Positions 1-8,671 of a DNA stretch of 64,000 bases are shown one piece after another (positions within the stretch are counted from its first letter, which is position 1; each line of letters begins with the position of its first letter). Made by a program: the position numbers and the translations under genes. The DNA is from QHXW01 sp035297145 (GTDB lineage Bacteria; Acidobacteriota; Terriglobia; Bryobacterales; Bryobacteraceae). The DNA is taken from assembly GCA_035297145.1 (NCBI GenBank), contig DATGZN010000007.1, positions 19,161 through 83,160 on the forward strand. The letters run 5' to 3'. The notes under the pieces are model-generated. The model was not told the DNA's origin. It searched no databases and worked only from the letters and a program-made list of their open reading frames with translations.

Positions 1-1
1 A

Positions 2-847
2 GCGGTGGAGGCGGAACGATGCACGGCTCTTTACGGTGTGCCCACCATGTTCATCGCGGAACTCGAGCATCCGCGCTTTCGAGAGTTCGATCTCAGCTCG
101 CTGCGCACTGGAATCATGGCCGGTGCGCCCTGCCCGGTCGATGTGATGCGCCGCGTCGTAACGGACATGCATTGCTCGGAGATGACCATTGCGTATGGGC
201 AGACTGAAAGCTCACCCGTGGTGACCATGTCCAGTCCCACCGACGACATGGAGACGCGCGTCTCGACCGTGGGCCGCGCCATGCCCGAAACCGAGATCAA
301 GATCGTCGTTCCGGATACCGGCTCCATGCTCGAAACCGGCCAGCGCGGAGAGCTGTGCGCGCGGGGTTACATGGTGATGAAGGGCTACGACGGCGAGCCC
401 GAGGCTACGGCGCGAACTATAGATTCTGAAGGCTGGTTGCATACGGGCGATCTGGCGATCATGCGTGCGGACGGCTGCTTTCACATTGCCGGTCGAATCA
501 AGGAAATCATCATCCGCGGGGGTGAAAACATTTATCCGCGCGAAATCGAGGAGTTCCTCCACGGCCACGCGAAGATCGCGGACGTCTACATCACCGGGTT
601 GCCGGATGCCCGGTTGGGCGAAACCGTGCTGGCGTGGATCAAGTTAAAAGCCGAGGAAATAGCCACCGAAGACGAGATTCGCGAATTCTGCCGCGGTCGC
701 ATTGCGCATTTCAAGATTCCGCAACACATCCGCTTTGTGGAATCGTTTCCTATGACGGTTTCGGGCAAGGTGCAGAAGTTCCGCATCCGTGAGGCGGAGA
801 TTCAAGCTCGCGATCTCGGCCGGGAGGCGAGCATCCAGACGGCGTGA
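2..847 (+). CDS. Acyl-CoA synthetase (AMP-binding), 5'-truncated by window edge
   Basis: C-terminal part of an ANL-superfamily adenylate-forming enzyme that activates a fatty or carboxylic acid to acyl-AMP and then acyl-CoA. The frame is open from base 2, so the real start lies outside the window. Visible motifs run in family order: the YGQTE(S) adenylate-binding motif, GWLHTGDLA with the ribose-binding Asp, the hinge GRIKEIIIRGGENIYP, and near the C-terminus SGKVQKF with the acyl-adenylation lysine. The GGENIYPREIEEFL hinge and the overall spacing resemble FadD/FadK-like fatty acyl-CoA ligases. The exact substrate cannot be read from the sequence. The next gene is on the opposite strand, so nothing to the right shares its transcript. 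Confidence 0.93.
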   Translation, partial: AVEAERCTALYGVPTMFIAELEHPRFREFDLSSLRTGIMAGAPCPVDVMRRVVTDMHCSEMTIAYGQTESSPVVTMSSPTDDMETRVSTVGRAMPETEIKIVVPDTGSMLETGQRGELCARGYMVMKGYDGEPEATARTIDSEGWLHTGDLAIMRADGCFHIAGRIKEIIIRGGENIYPREIEEFLHGHAKIADVYITGLPDARLGETVLAWIKLKAEEIATEDEIREFCRGRIAHFKIPQHIRFVESFPMTVSGKVQKFRIREAEIQARDLGREASIQTA

Positions 848-854
848 CGGCTGA

Positions 855-2099
855 TTATTCCGCTGCCAGTTCGTAAAAGCAGGCTGATGGCTGTGCGGTG
901 GCGCGCTGCAACGCGGCCAAATCGGCATCGAGCGCATCCAGGTTCTCGAGGATGGTTGTGATCCGGGGCAGCGGTTCCTTTTCGAAAGGCGTTTGCAGAT
1001 TTCTCCAGCGCGTATTATGCACGGCGGCGCGCTTGAGCGTAAGCGCGTGCACCGCGGCGGCCTGGGTCATCATGGGCGTAGGCAATGAGGCAAGGTTAAC
1101 GCCACTCGACAGCTGCTCACGCGTAAAACTTCCGATCGCCTTTCCATTGATCTTCAGGCTGTACGAGGCGCTGGACAGGCCGGTGACCTTGAGCATCTGT
1201 TGGTCGAGGTCTTCCATTACATGCGATGAACTGATCGCCAGCTTCATCACGGCGTCGTCGAGACTTATGGGCATGGGTAGCCGCTCATCCTTCTGCACCC
1301 ATGTGATGTGCGCACCCGTTCGCTTCAGTTCGCTGACGGCGGTGTTTTCAGCGGCCCGGACCGTCGCGCCCTCCGCGTCGATTGTTACAGTCGTCACGAT
1401 CGGCGTCGCGTTCCAGGCCTTCAGCAACGCTTCCGCCATGATCAGGTGGCCCGCGGCTTGGGGGTGCACGCGATCCGGAATGATCTGCTGCGCGTCCTTT
1501 GGGTCCGTCGCGTTGGCTTGTTTCAGGGCATCAACTACAAGTGTATTCAAGTCGGCGATGCTGAGATTGTCCCGGCTCGCGAGATCCTGAAGAAAACTTC
1601 CGTACCGGAGGAGCACCTGGTTGTAACCGCCGTCGAAGTTGGGCGCGCGGGTAACGTCGTCGAACGGCGACGGCTTGATCACGGTGATGCGCACCCCCGG
1701 CAAGGCTTGTTTGACGAATTCGATAATGTGCTCGTAGCCCGTCTTGTACTTGGTGAAGATGTCCTCGTCGAATGCGCGATAGCTGCCGTCATTCATCCCC
1801 AGCATGATGGTCATGACGGTCGGTTTGTACGCGAATACATCCCTGTGGAGGCGTTCGTCGATCGGGCCGCCGCCTCCGCCGGAGACCCGGTCGCCGCCCC
1901 AGCCTGAATGTACGAACTTCACGTGCATCCTCGGATACCGCGTGACGGCGAAGGTCTCGACAAATGTTGTGTAGAGCCGCTGATCGGTGATGCTGTCGCC
2001 GTAAAAGACCACCGTGTCGCCATCTTTCAGGGAAAATTTCTGAGCGGGCGCAAGGGCGACAAACGTAAGCAGGAAGGGCAGGCATTTCGTCAGTGACAT
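855..2099 (-). CDS. Secreted SGNH/GDSL-family hydrolase
   Basis: Predicted exported esterase or lipase-like hydrolase of 414 residues. I place the start at the ATG at 2099 because it begins a clear Sec signal peptide (MSLTKCLPFLLTFVALAPAQ); the frame is open further upstream but that part looks non-coding. SGNH blocks are visible: GDSITD (block I, nucleophile Ser about residue 36), the block II glycine region HSGWGGDRV, GMNDG (block III) and DRVHPQAAGH (block V, Asp and His of the triad). Family members deacetylate carbohydrates or cleave lipid esters; the substrate here is unknown. The C-terminal ~170 residues past block V form a less conserved extension. It ends 7 bp from the convergent acyl-CoA synthetase gene. 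Confidence 0.88.
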   Translation of the reverse strand: MSLTKCLPFLLTFVALAPAQKFSLKDGDTVVFYGDSITDQRLYTTFVETFAVTRYPRMHVKFVHSGWGGDRVSGGGGGPIDERLHRDVFAYKPTVMTIMLGMNDGSYRAFDEDIFTKYKTGYEHIIEFVKQALPGVRITVIKPSPFDDVTRAPNFDGGYNQVLLRYGSFLQDLASRDNLSIADLNTLVVDALKQANATDPKDAQQIIPDRVHPQAAGHLIMAEALLKAWNATPIVTTVTIDAEGATVRAAENTAVSELKRTGAHITWVQKDERLPMPISLDDAVMKLAISSSHVMEDLDQQMLKVTGLSSASYSLKINGKAIGSFTREQLSSGVNLASLPTPMMTQAAAVHALTLKRAAVHNTRWRNLQTPFEKEPLPRITTILENLDALDADLAALQRATAQPSACFYELAAE

Positions 2100-2119
2100 A
2101 CCGCCCGCTATTTTACTGC

Positions 2120-2488
2120 TTAGAAGCGATGCGTCAGGGGCGCGGCAAACTGCAGGCCGATCTGGTAGGAGAAAAGTTGTGGCTCGCAACGGCGCACGTA
2201 AGCGCTGCCCATCATGCCGAGGTCCGGATTTTGCACATATACGAACGAGCCCGGGGGGATTTCCATACCGCACTCGACCAGGGCGCCAGTGCCGTTCATA
2301 TCTACCACCTTGGCGTTCTTGCGCTTGGTTTTGCCGCGTTTGTCCTGCCAGGATAGCCGGAACCGCAAATTGCCGCTGTTGATTCGCTGATAATAGCGGT
2401 TATCCGCAGCCGGACCGGCTTCGCCCATCGTAACCGGCGAAGCCGTTCCCTGCGAGGAGTGACCGAGAAGTGAACCGAACCAGCTCAT
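2120..2488 (-). CDS. PilZ-domain protein
   Basis: Small cytoplasmic protein of 122 residues with one PilZ-like beta-barrel, the fold that binds cyclic di-GMP. The RxxxR motif is present (RYYQR, residues 31-35), and the C-terminal strand VRRCEPQLFSYQIGLQF is typical. The second motif, normally D/N-x-S-x-x-G, reads DMNGTG (residues 63-68), so the serine is replaced by asparagine and binding may be weakened. It lies 20 bp upstream of the GDSL gene on the same strand and could be co-transcribed with it, although no functional link is evident. Confidence 0.78.
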   Translation of the reverse strand: MSWFGSLLGHSSQGTASPVTMGEAGPAADNRYYQRINSGNLRFRLSWQDKRGKTKRKNAKVVDMNGTGALVECGMEIPPGSFVYVQNPDLGMMGSAYVRRCEPQLFSYQIGLQFAAPLTHRF

Positions 2489-2580
2489 CTATGTCTGCTA
2501 TGAGTTTTCCATGATCGCACTATACAAATAAATCAGGTGATTTCCTGGACGATTTTGGATAACGTTAACCGGATGACTGA

Positions 2581-4404
2581 CTAGTTCGCGGCCCGTGGTG
2601 CTGCGACGGATTTGCCGGGCGGCACTTCCGCGTAGAATTTCCATTGTGCGGCGAAGCCTTTCGCCAGCTTCTGATTCATCAAAGACACGCGGATCATCTC
2701 CACGGGAATCGCGTTGAGTTTGAGCACGGCATCGTGGAACTGCCGGTTGGTCATCTTTCCCGCATCTACCAGTTCCGCGCGCAGTGCTCGGAACTGCAAG
2801 GCGCCCAGTTGATAGGCGCACTGATAAAGTGGGCCGTATTCGTTACTTTCGAAGGAGCGCCGCACTTCGCCCGCCGCATTTTCGCGCTCGTGCCCGACTT
2901 CGTTCACCAGGAAATCGACCGCCTGTGGCGCCGTCATCTGCCCCAGGTGAAAGCTCAAGGAGAAGATCACCCGAGCCGCCCGGTGCATCCGCCAGAACAG
3001 CATGCCGATGCGATCCTCCGGCGAGCGCGGAAAATCCAGATCCCAGAGCAGCATCTCCCAGTAGAACGCCCAGCCTTCCACCCAGAACGGCGTCTCGAAA
3101 GCCGACCGCCACGGCCGGTAACGCTCCGCCATGTACTGTTGCAAATAGTGCCCGGGGATCAGCTCATGAAACACCGTCGCGCGCGCGAAGTGAATGTTGT
3201 TGCCGCGCATGCTCATGAGCTTCTGCTCCTCGGTCATCGTGTCGGTGGGATACGAAACGATCATGGTGTCTCCACCAAGAAAGAACGGGTTCATCCGCTG
3301 GCGCTCCGGCGACATCATCTCCATGCGCCAGGTATTGGTGGCGGCGTCGGGGATCGTAATCAGATCGTGCCGGCGCACGTAATCGACGGCTTCATAAGCC
3401 AGGTCGCGGATCAGCGCCGGTTGCTGCCCGGGCTTGACGTGATCGTTCTTGACATGATCCAGCGCCTTCCGCCAATCGTCTCCATATCCCAACTGGCGGG
3501 AGCACGCCAGCATCTGCTCCTTGCACCACGCGAATTCCTTGCGGCCGATCGCGATCAGTTCCTCCGGCGTATACGGGATGAACTCCGAGGCCAGCGCGTC
3601 CTCGACCGCTTCGCGGCCTACCGGGTCGCCGACGATCGTATCTTTATCCGACGAGCGGACACCGGCAATCTTCTCGTCAAGCAGCGTGGCATACGCGCCC
3701 AGTGCGGCGTCGGCGCGCTTCCATGGTTCCGCCACCCACCAGGTAAAGACAGGATCGTAGCCGGTGTAAAAATCGCGCCACTGCTTCAGCGTTTCCCGCA
3801 AGCTCTCGGTGAACCTGGCCGCGCGGCGGCCGGCAGTGGAAGGAGCCGTCAGCTTGCCGTTCGTGATCTCGCTGGTCAGTCTTCCCAATTCGTCGGCTAG
3901 CCGAGAGACACGTGCCGCCGCATCCGCACCATCGACAAAAGCGAACCGGCGGAGATCGTCATCGAGAGCCAGAATGGAATCCGCGAACGGAACCAGGCGT
4001 GCAATTTCCGATTCGCGCTTCTTCATGGCCACGCTGCTGCGCACGTACTGATGCAATTTGGCCCTCAGAAGAAGCCAGTCGATGCGGCCATTCACATCCA
4101 GGGAGTCGTAAGGCACCTGCTGTTCTAAAACCTCCATCCAGTTAGCGGCGAACTGATCCAACGCTTGCCGTCGTTCCGGCGAAAAGCGATTGTTGTAGTA
4201 CCGCTCCAGTGTTTGGCGATCGGTGGTGTACCGCACGACCGCGGCTGGCATGTCGAATCCACCGGATGTCTGCCAGCCTTCCGCGCGCGTATCGTAATGA
4301 AAGTGGGGCGGGCTGGTGACGGGCGAATCAGCGGCATGAAGCACGCACAGGGAGAAAACCAGAACGCCCAACATTGCTCGCCAATTCCCACTAAAGAGCG
4401 CCAT
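2581..4404 (-). CDS. DUF885-family secreted protein (putative metallopeptidase-like)
   Basis: DUF885 protein of about 607 residues, a family of secreted bacterial proteins with a zinc-peptidase-like HExxxGH signature. The motif FHELIPGHYLQQYM is present, and the conserved C-terminal helices (ESNEYGPLYQCAYQLGALQ) follow. The start is placed at ATG 4404, which gives a signal peptide (MALFSGNWRAMLGVLVFSL, cleavage near HAA-DS). Upstream in-frame starts at 4422 and 4446 are possible but would overlap the divergent fucosidase. Substrate unknown; family members are usually annotated only as DUF885 or as carboxypeptidase-like. The divergent arrangement with the GH29 gene leaves about 33 bp, so promoters would sit inside the neighbouring coding sequence. 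Confidence 0.85.
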   Translation of the reverse strand: MALFSGNWRAMLGVLVFSLCVLHAADSPVTSPPHFHYDTRAEGWQTSGGFDMPAAVVRYTTDRQTLERYYNNRFSPERRQALDQFAANWMEVLEQQVPYDSLDVNGRIDWLLLRAKLHQYVRSSVAMKKRESEIARLVPFADSILALDDDLRRFAFVDGADAAARVSRLADELGRLTSEITNGKLTAPSTAGRRAARFTESLRETLKQWRDFYTGYDPVFTWWVAEPWKRADAALGAYATLLDEKIAGVRSSDKDTIVGDPVGREAVEDALASEFIPYTPEELIAIGRKEFAWCKEQMLACSRQLGYGDDWRKALDHVKNDHVKPGQQPALIRDLAYEAVDYVRRHDLITIPDAATNTWRMEMMSPERQRMNPFFLGGDTMIVSYPTDTMTEEQKLMSMRGNNIHFARATVFHELIPGHYLQQYMAERYRPWRSAFETPFWVEGWAFYWEMLLWDLDFPRSPEDRIGMLFWRMHRAARVIFSLSFHLGQMTAPQAVDFLVNEVGHERENAAGEVRRSFESNEYGPLYQCAYQLGALQFRALRAELVDAGKMTNRQFHDAVLKLNAIPVEMIRVSLMNQKLAKGFAAQWKFYAEVPPGKSVAAPRAAN

Positions 4405-4437
4405 GAACCGACACTGTATCATCGTCTTGTGCAGCAC

Positions 4438-5931
4438 GTGAGCCATTATCGAACCTCCAGACGCAGCTTTTTGGTGTCGCCGTTTGCTGCGGCACTTGCG
4501 GTAGGCGCAGAACGATTAAGGAAATCCCCGGCGCCCTACAGGGCGGTTCCCTCCGAGCGGCAGCTCCACTGGCACGAAATGGAGCGGTGCGCATTCCTGC
4601 ACTTCTCGATGAATACGTTCACGGGCAAGGAATGGGGTTACGGCGACGAAGATCCGGCGCTCTTCCATCCCACCGCTTTCGACGCTGATGCCATTGTCTC
4701 CGTTTTAAAGGCCGGCGGCTTGAGAGGCGCGATCCTCACCTGCAAGCATCACGACGGTTTTTGCCTCTGGCCCACGCGCACTACCGAACACTCCGTGCGG
4801 CACAGCCGTTGGCGCGATGGCCGTGGCGACGTCGTGAAGGAGATCGCCGATGCCGCCCGTAGTCACGACATGAGATTCGGCGTCTATCTCTCGCCGTGGG
4901 ATCGCAACAGCGCGCTCTACGGCAAACCGGAATATGTCGAGATGTATCGCGCGCAGTTGCGCGAATTGCTGACGGATTACGGTCCGATCTTCGAGGTTTG
5001 GCATGACGGCGCCAACGGCGGCGATGGATACTACGGCGGCGCACGGGAAAAACGTCTCATCGACAAGCGCACTTACTATGACTGGCCCCGCACCTGGGAG
5101 ATGGTGCGCTCGCTGCAACCGGATGCGGTTATCTTCAGCGATGTCGGCCCGGATATTCGCTGGGTGGGCAATGAATCCGGTTACGCCGGTGAAACGTGTT
5201 GGGCAACATATGATCCCGTTGGCGAAGATGGCGGGCCAGCCGCGCCTGGATACGTGCGTGAGAAAGAAGGCGAAACAGGTCATCGCCAAGGCTCCCATTG
5301 GATGCCGGCAGAGTGCGATGTTTCGATTCGACCGGGCTGGTTCTGGCATGCGGAAGAAAACGCGCAAGTGAAGACGCCCGCGCAGCTCGTGGATCTCTAT
5401 TACAAGTCCACCGGCCGCGGCGCGAGTCTGTTGCTCAACGTCCCGCCGGACCGACGAGGGCTGCTGCATGAGAATGACGTGGCGTCATTGCGGCGCTTCG
5501 GCGAATTGATCGAGGCCACGTTCGCCACCAACCTCGCCGCCGGCGGCAAAATGGCGGCACTAATCCGAGGTAACGATCCGGCGTTCAGTCCCGGCAACCT
5601 GATTGATGGCGACCGCAACACCTACTGGACCACCGACGATTCGGTGACGACTCCCGAAGTGGTGATGGAATTTGATCGTCCCGTCACCTTCAACGTCATC
5701 CGGCTACGCGAGGCCATCCGGTTGGGCCAGCGCGTCGAGGCATTCGAGCTCGATCACTGGGATACGCGCGCCTGGAAGCGCTTCGCGCAGGGGACGAGCA
5801 TCGGCTCCTGCCGTCTGCTCCGCACTCCGGAATCGGTGACCACTACAAAAGTGCGGCTGCGCATCACCAAAAGTCCGGTTTGCCCGGCACTATGCGAATT
5901 TGGTCTCTATCGGGAACCGGGAACAGCTTGA
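4438..5931 (+). CDS. GH29 alpha-L-fucosidase with C-terminal F5/8-type (CBM32-like) domain, Tat-exported
   Basis: Predicted secreted alpha-L-fucosidase of about 497 residues that releases fucose from glycans. The catalytic barrel shows the GH29 hallmarks CKHHDGFCLWPT and the strand FEVWHDGANG, whose Asp190 fits the family nucleophile position. Residues from about 365 on (LIDGDRNTYWTTDD and following) look like a discoidin/F5/8 type C carbohydrate-binding domain. The start is uncertain. GTG 4438 gives an N-terminus with a twin-arginine signal (SRRSFLVSPFAAALAVGA); GTG 4429 is an alternative. The frame is open back to 4165 but that stretch is antisense to the DUF885 gene. It is divergent from that gene. 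Confidence 0.88.
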   Translation: MSHYRTSRRSFLVSPFAAALAVGAERLRKSPAPYRAVPSERQLHWHEMERCAFLHFSMNTFTGKEWGYGDEDPALFHPTAFDADAIVSVLKAGGLRGAILTCKHHDGFCLWPTRTTEHSVRHSRWRDGRGDVVKEIADAARSHDMRFGVYLSPWDRNSALYGKPEYVEMYRAQLRELLTDYGPIFEVWHDGANGGDGYYGGAREKRLIDKRTYYDWPRTWEMVRSLQPDAVIFSDVGPDIRWVGNESGYAGETCWATYDPVGEDGGPAAPGYVREKEGETGHRQGSHWMPAECDVSIRPGWFWHAEENAQVKTPAQLVDLYYKSTGRGASLLLNVPPDRRGLLHENDVASLRRFGELIEATFATNLAAGGKMAALIRGNDPAFSPGNLIDGDRNTYWTTDDSVTTPEVVMEFDRPVTFNVIRLREAIRLGQRVEAFELDHWDTRAWKRFAQGTSIGSCRLLRTPESVTTTKVRLRITKSPVCPALCEFGLYREPGTA

Positions 5932-6119
5932 GTGTTCTGAATCCGCAAATTTGAGTGTCCGGGAGTGAACACTTACCGATGCGAAGGTATGCCCCTCGAA
6001 CTGCGGGGCTGCAATACTAACACCTGCGAATTGAACAAGATAGGGCCAAGGAAACCCACGGTCCGCGCCTTTCGACTCTCGATCGTGGCACGGCTGTGCG
6101 ATTGCATACCCCGACGGTT

Positions 6120-8663
6120 ATGAGCTTTCAAAAACGCGGGGAAGAATCGGCGGCTCGGCCAGAGACGCGCTCGGTCTGGGTATGGGCCTGGTTGGAGCGG
6201 CTTTGGCAAGACCTTCGTTACGCCCGCCGCATGCTGGCCAAGAATCCGGGCTTCACCATGGTGGCGGTGCTCTCACTAGGCATCGGGATCGGCGCGAACT
6301 CCGCCATGTTCAGCCTGGCCGATGCGCTGCTCCTGCGGCCCTTGCCCGTGCTACGTCCCAGTGAAGTGGTCACGGTGGCCTCACACTCCACAAACACCAG
6401 TTTCATTGTCGATCGCCTTGGCTGGCTCTCGTACCGTGAGTACCTCGACTACCGGGCCAATAGCAAGAGCTTCAAGGGCTTAGTGGCGTTTCACCTGGAT
6501 ACCTTTGGATTCAGCCCGGCGCCGGACGCGCTCCCGCACATGAGAATGGGCATGCTGGTGACGGGCGACTTTTTCCGCGTCATGGGTGTGGAACCCGAGT
6601 TGGGCCGCTCGTTCCGGCCTGATGAGGACCAGGTGGAAGGCCGGGATGCCGTGGTGGTTCTTGGCCACGATTTCTGGGAGAAGGAATTCGCGGCCGATCG
6701 ATCCATGATCGGCCGGAAGGTCAGGCTCAACGGAACCGACTTCACGGTGATAGGCATCGCCCCCGCTCCATTCACCGGAATGGACACAATTGTCCGGCCC
6801 GCGTTTTTCGTGCCGGTGATGATGTGGCGGCGTATCGCCAGCAGCAGCGGCAGCAACATGCTCGAAGCGCGCGATCAGAGGGTTTTTACCGTAAAGGGCC
6901 GGCTCAGGCCCGGCGTAACCATGGCGCAGGCACAAGCGGAGCTGGGCGTCATCGCCAAGAGTTTGGAGCGCACGTACCCGGTCACCAATCGGAATCAGAG
7001 CGTTGTGCTGCGCACCGAACTGGAAGCACGCTTTAACCAGGGGCAGGAGAACGTCCGGCTCATCGGCCTGCTGATCGGACTGTCGTTGACCGTTCTGCTG
7101 GTGGCGTGCGCCAATGTCGCCTGCCTGCTGCTCAGCCGTGCACGTGTTCGCTCACGTGAGATTTCCATGCGGCTGGCAATCGGCGCGGGGCGGCCCCGGC
7201 TGATCCGGCAGTTGCTCACGGAAAGCCTGCTGATTGCGCTCGCCGGTGGAGTGTTGGGTCTCGGTGTCGCATCTGTAGGAGTGGCCTTCTTTAACCGGCT
7301 AACCTTCGAGAGTGATTTGCCCGTGGTACTTTCCGTGCAACTGGACCAGCGCGTGATGTTGGTCAGTCTCATCCTGTCGCTCGCGAGCACGCTGGTTTTT
7401 GGCTTGACACCAGCGGTGCAGACCACACGTACCGATCTGGCAAGCGCTCTTCGGACGGCCGGCGCGGATGCTCCTGGCCGCAAGCGGCTTTGGGGACGCA
7501 ATCTGCTGGTGGTGGGGCAGGTGGCTATGTCTTTGCTGCTGCTGACGGTGGCCACGCTGGTGTTTCAGGCTTTCCGAAACGACATGGCGCAAGGCCCGGG
7601 ATTCCGCACCGATCATCGACTGCTCATGAGCTTCGATCCCCGGCTGATTCGGTATACGGACCAGCAGACCAAACAGTTCTTTCAACAGGTGGTCGAGCGG
7701 GCGCGCGCCGTCGCGGGCGTGAAATCCGCGGCCCTCACCTATGTCACTCCAATGGACGGGGCCACACTGGACGGCGCGACGATTCTGCCCGAAGGCTATC
7801 GCTACCCGCCCGGGCAGGAAAACGTCAATTTGTTTTCCAACACCGTCGACGAGAACTACTTCAGAACTCTAGGTGTGCCGATTGTCCGCGGCCGGGGTTT
7901 TCGTACATCGGACACGGCCGCAACGCCAAGGGTAGCGGTGGTGAACGAGGAACTCGCAAAGCATTATTGGCCGGGACAGGACCCCATCGGCAAGCGCTTC
8001 CGGCTAGACAACCAGAATGGGCCCTGGGTGGAGATCGTGGGCGTCGCGAAACAGGGGAAATACTTTTGGGTCGGTGAGCCGCCGTCGGAATTTCTCTACT
8101 TTCCGCTGGCGCAGAAGCCTGAACCCCGCATGACGCTAGTCGCCGAGTCCTTCGGTGATCCGGCGGCTCTGGCAACGCCTTTGCGCGAAGTGGTTCGCAA
8201 CCTGGACGCGAACCAGCCGGTTTACGACGTACGCGTCATGGAAGAATACTTTCAAAACCGCGCCATGGCCGGGCCCAACCTGATCATTCAAACGGTCGCG
8301 GCCATAGGAGTAATGGGGCTGGTGCTGGCGATGGTGGGCCTGTACGGATTGGTCGCGTATTCAGCCAGCCGGCGAACCCGCGAAATCGGTATCCGCATGG
8401 CAATCGGCGCCCCGCGCGGCGCCGTGTTGCGCATGGTGATGCGGCAAGGTCTGGTGCTAGGACTCAGCGGCGTCGCCGTCGGCCTAGCGGCCAGCTATGG
8501 CATCGCAAAAGTGCTGACGCGTGTGATGGCCGGAATGGACGCCGATGCCTCCGCCTTTCTCCTGGTCGCGCCCGCACTGCTTGTTGTGACCATGCTCGCG
8601 GCGTACATCCCCGCGCGGCGCGCGTCGATGGTGGATCCGATGAAAGCCCTGCACTACGATTAG
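6120..8663 (+). CDS. ADOP-type ABC transporter permease (MacB core / duplicated FtsX)
   Basis: Inner-membrane protein of 847 residues with the acidobacterial duplicated orphan permease architecture. It has an N-terminal helix following DLRYARRMLAKNPGFT, a MacB-like periplasmic core, an FtsX transmembrane block, a second periplasmic core and a second FtsX block ending in YIPARRASMVDPMKALHYD. It resembles MacB/LolC-type mechanotransmission permeases. No ATPase gene is present in the window, consistent with the 'orphan' label, so the energy partner is unknown. The ATG at 6120 is chosen over GTG 6096 as it is closer to the conserved N-terminus; no strong ribosome binding site decides it. It converges on the other ADOP gene with 8 bp between stops. 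Confidence 0.87.
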   Translation: MSFQKRGEESAARPETRSVWVWAWLERLWQDLRYARRMLAKNPGFTMVAVLSLGIGIGANSAMFSLADALLLRPLPVLRPSEVVTVASHSTNTSFIVDRLGWLSYREYLDYRANSKSFKGLVAFHLDTFGFSPAPDALPHMRMGMLVTGDFFRVMGVEPELGRSFRPDEDQVEGRDAVVVLGHDFWEKEFAADRSMIGRKVRLNGTDFTVIGIAPAPFTGMDTIVRPAFFVPVMMWRRIASSSGSNMLEARDQRVFTVKGRLRPGVTMAQAQAELGVIAKSLERTYPVTNRNQSVVLRTELEARFNQGQENVRLIGLLIGLSLTVLLVACANVACLLLSRARVRSREISMRLAIGAGRPRLIRQLLTESLLIALAGGVLGLGVASVGVAFFNRLTFESDLPVVLSVQLDQRVMLVSLILSLASTLVFGLTPAVQTTRTDLASALRTAGADAPGRKRLWGRNLLVVGQVAMSLLLLTVATLVFQAFRNDMAQGPGFRTDHRLLMSFDPRLIRYTDQQTKQFFQQVVERARAVAGVKSAALTYVTPMDGATLDGATILPEGYRYPPGQENVNLFSNTVDENYFRTLGVPIVRGRGFRTSDTAATPRVAVVNEELAKHYWPGQDPIGKRFRLDNQNGPWVEIVGVAKQGKYFWVGEPPSEFLYFPLAQKPEPRMTLVAESFGDPAALATPLREVVRNLDANQPVYDVRVMEEYFQNRAMAGPNLIIQTVAAIGVMGLVLAMVGLYGLVAYSASRRTREIGIRMAIGAPRGAVLRMVMRQGLVLGLSGVAVGLAASYGIAKVLTRVMAGMDADASAFLLVAPALLVVTMLAAYIPARRASMVDPMKALHYD

Positions 8664-8671
8664 GTTTGCCG

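Noticed and set aside
2644..3900. Plus-strand open frame of 418 codons
   Set aside because: Antisense shadow of the DUF885 gene; composition rich in Arg/His/Pro and no protein motif.
5931..5973. AGTGTTC / GAACACT inverted repeat after the fucosidase
   Set aside because: Arms of 7 bases with a 29-base gap and no T-run; too weak to call a terminator.
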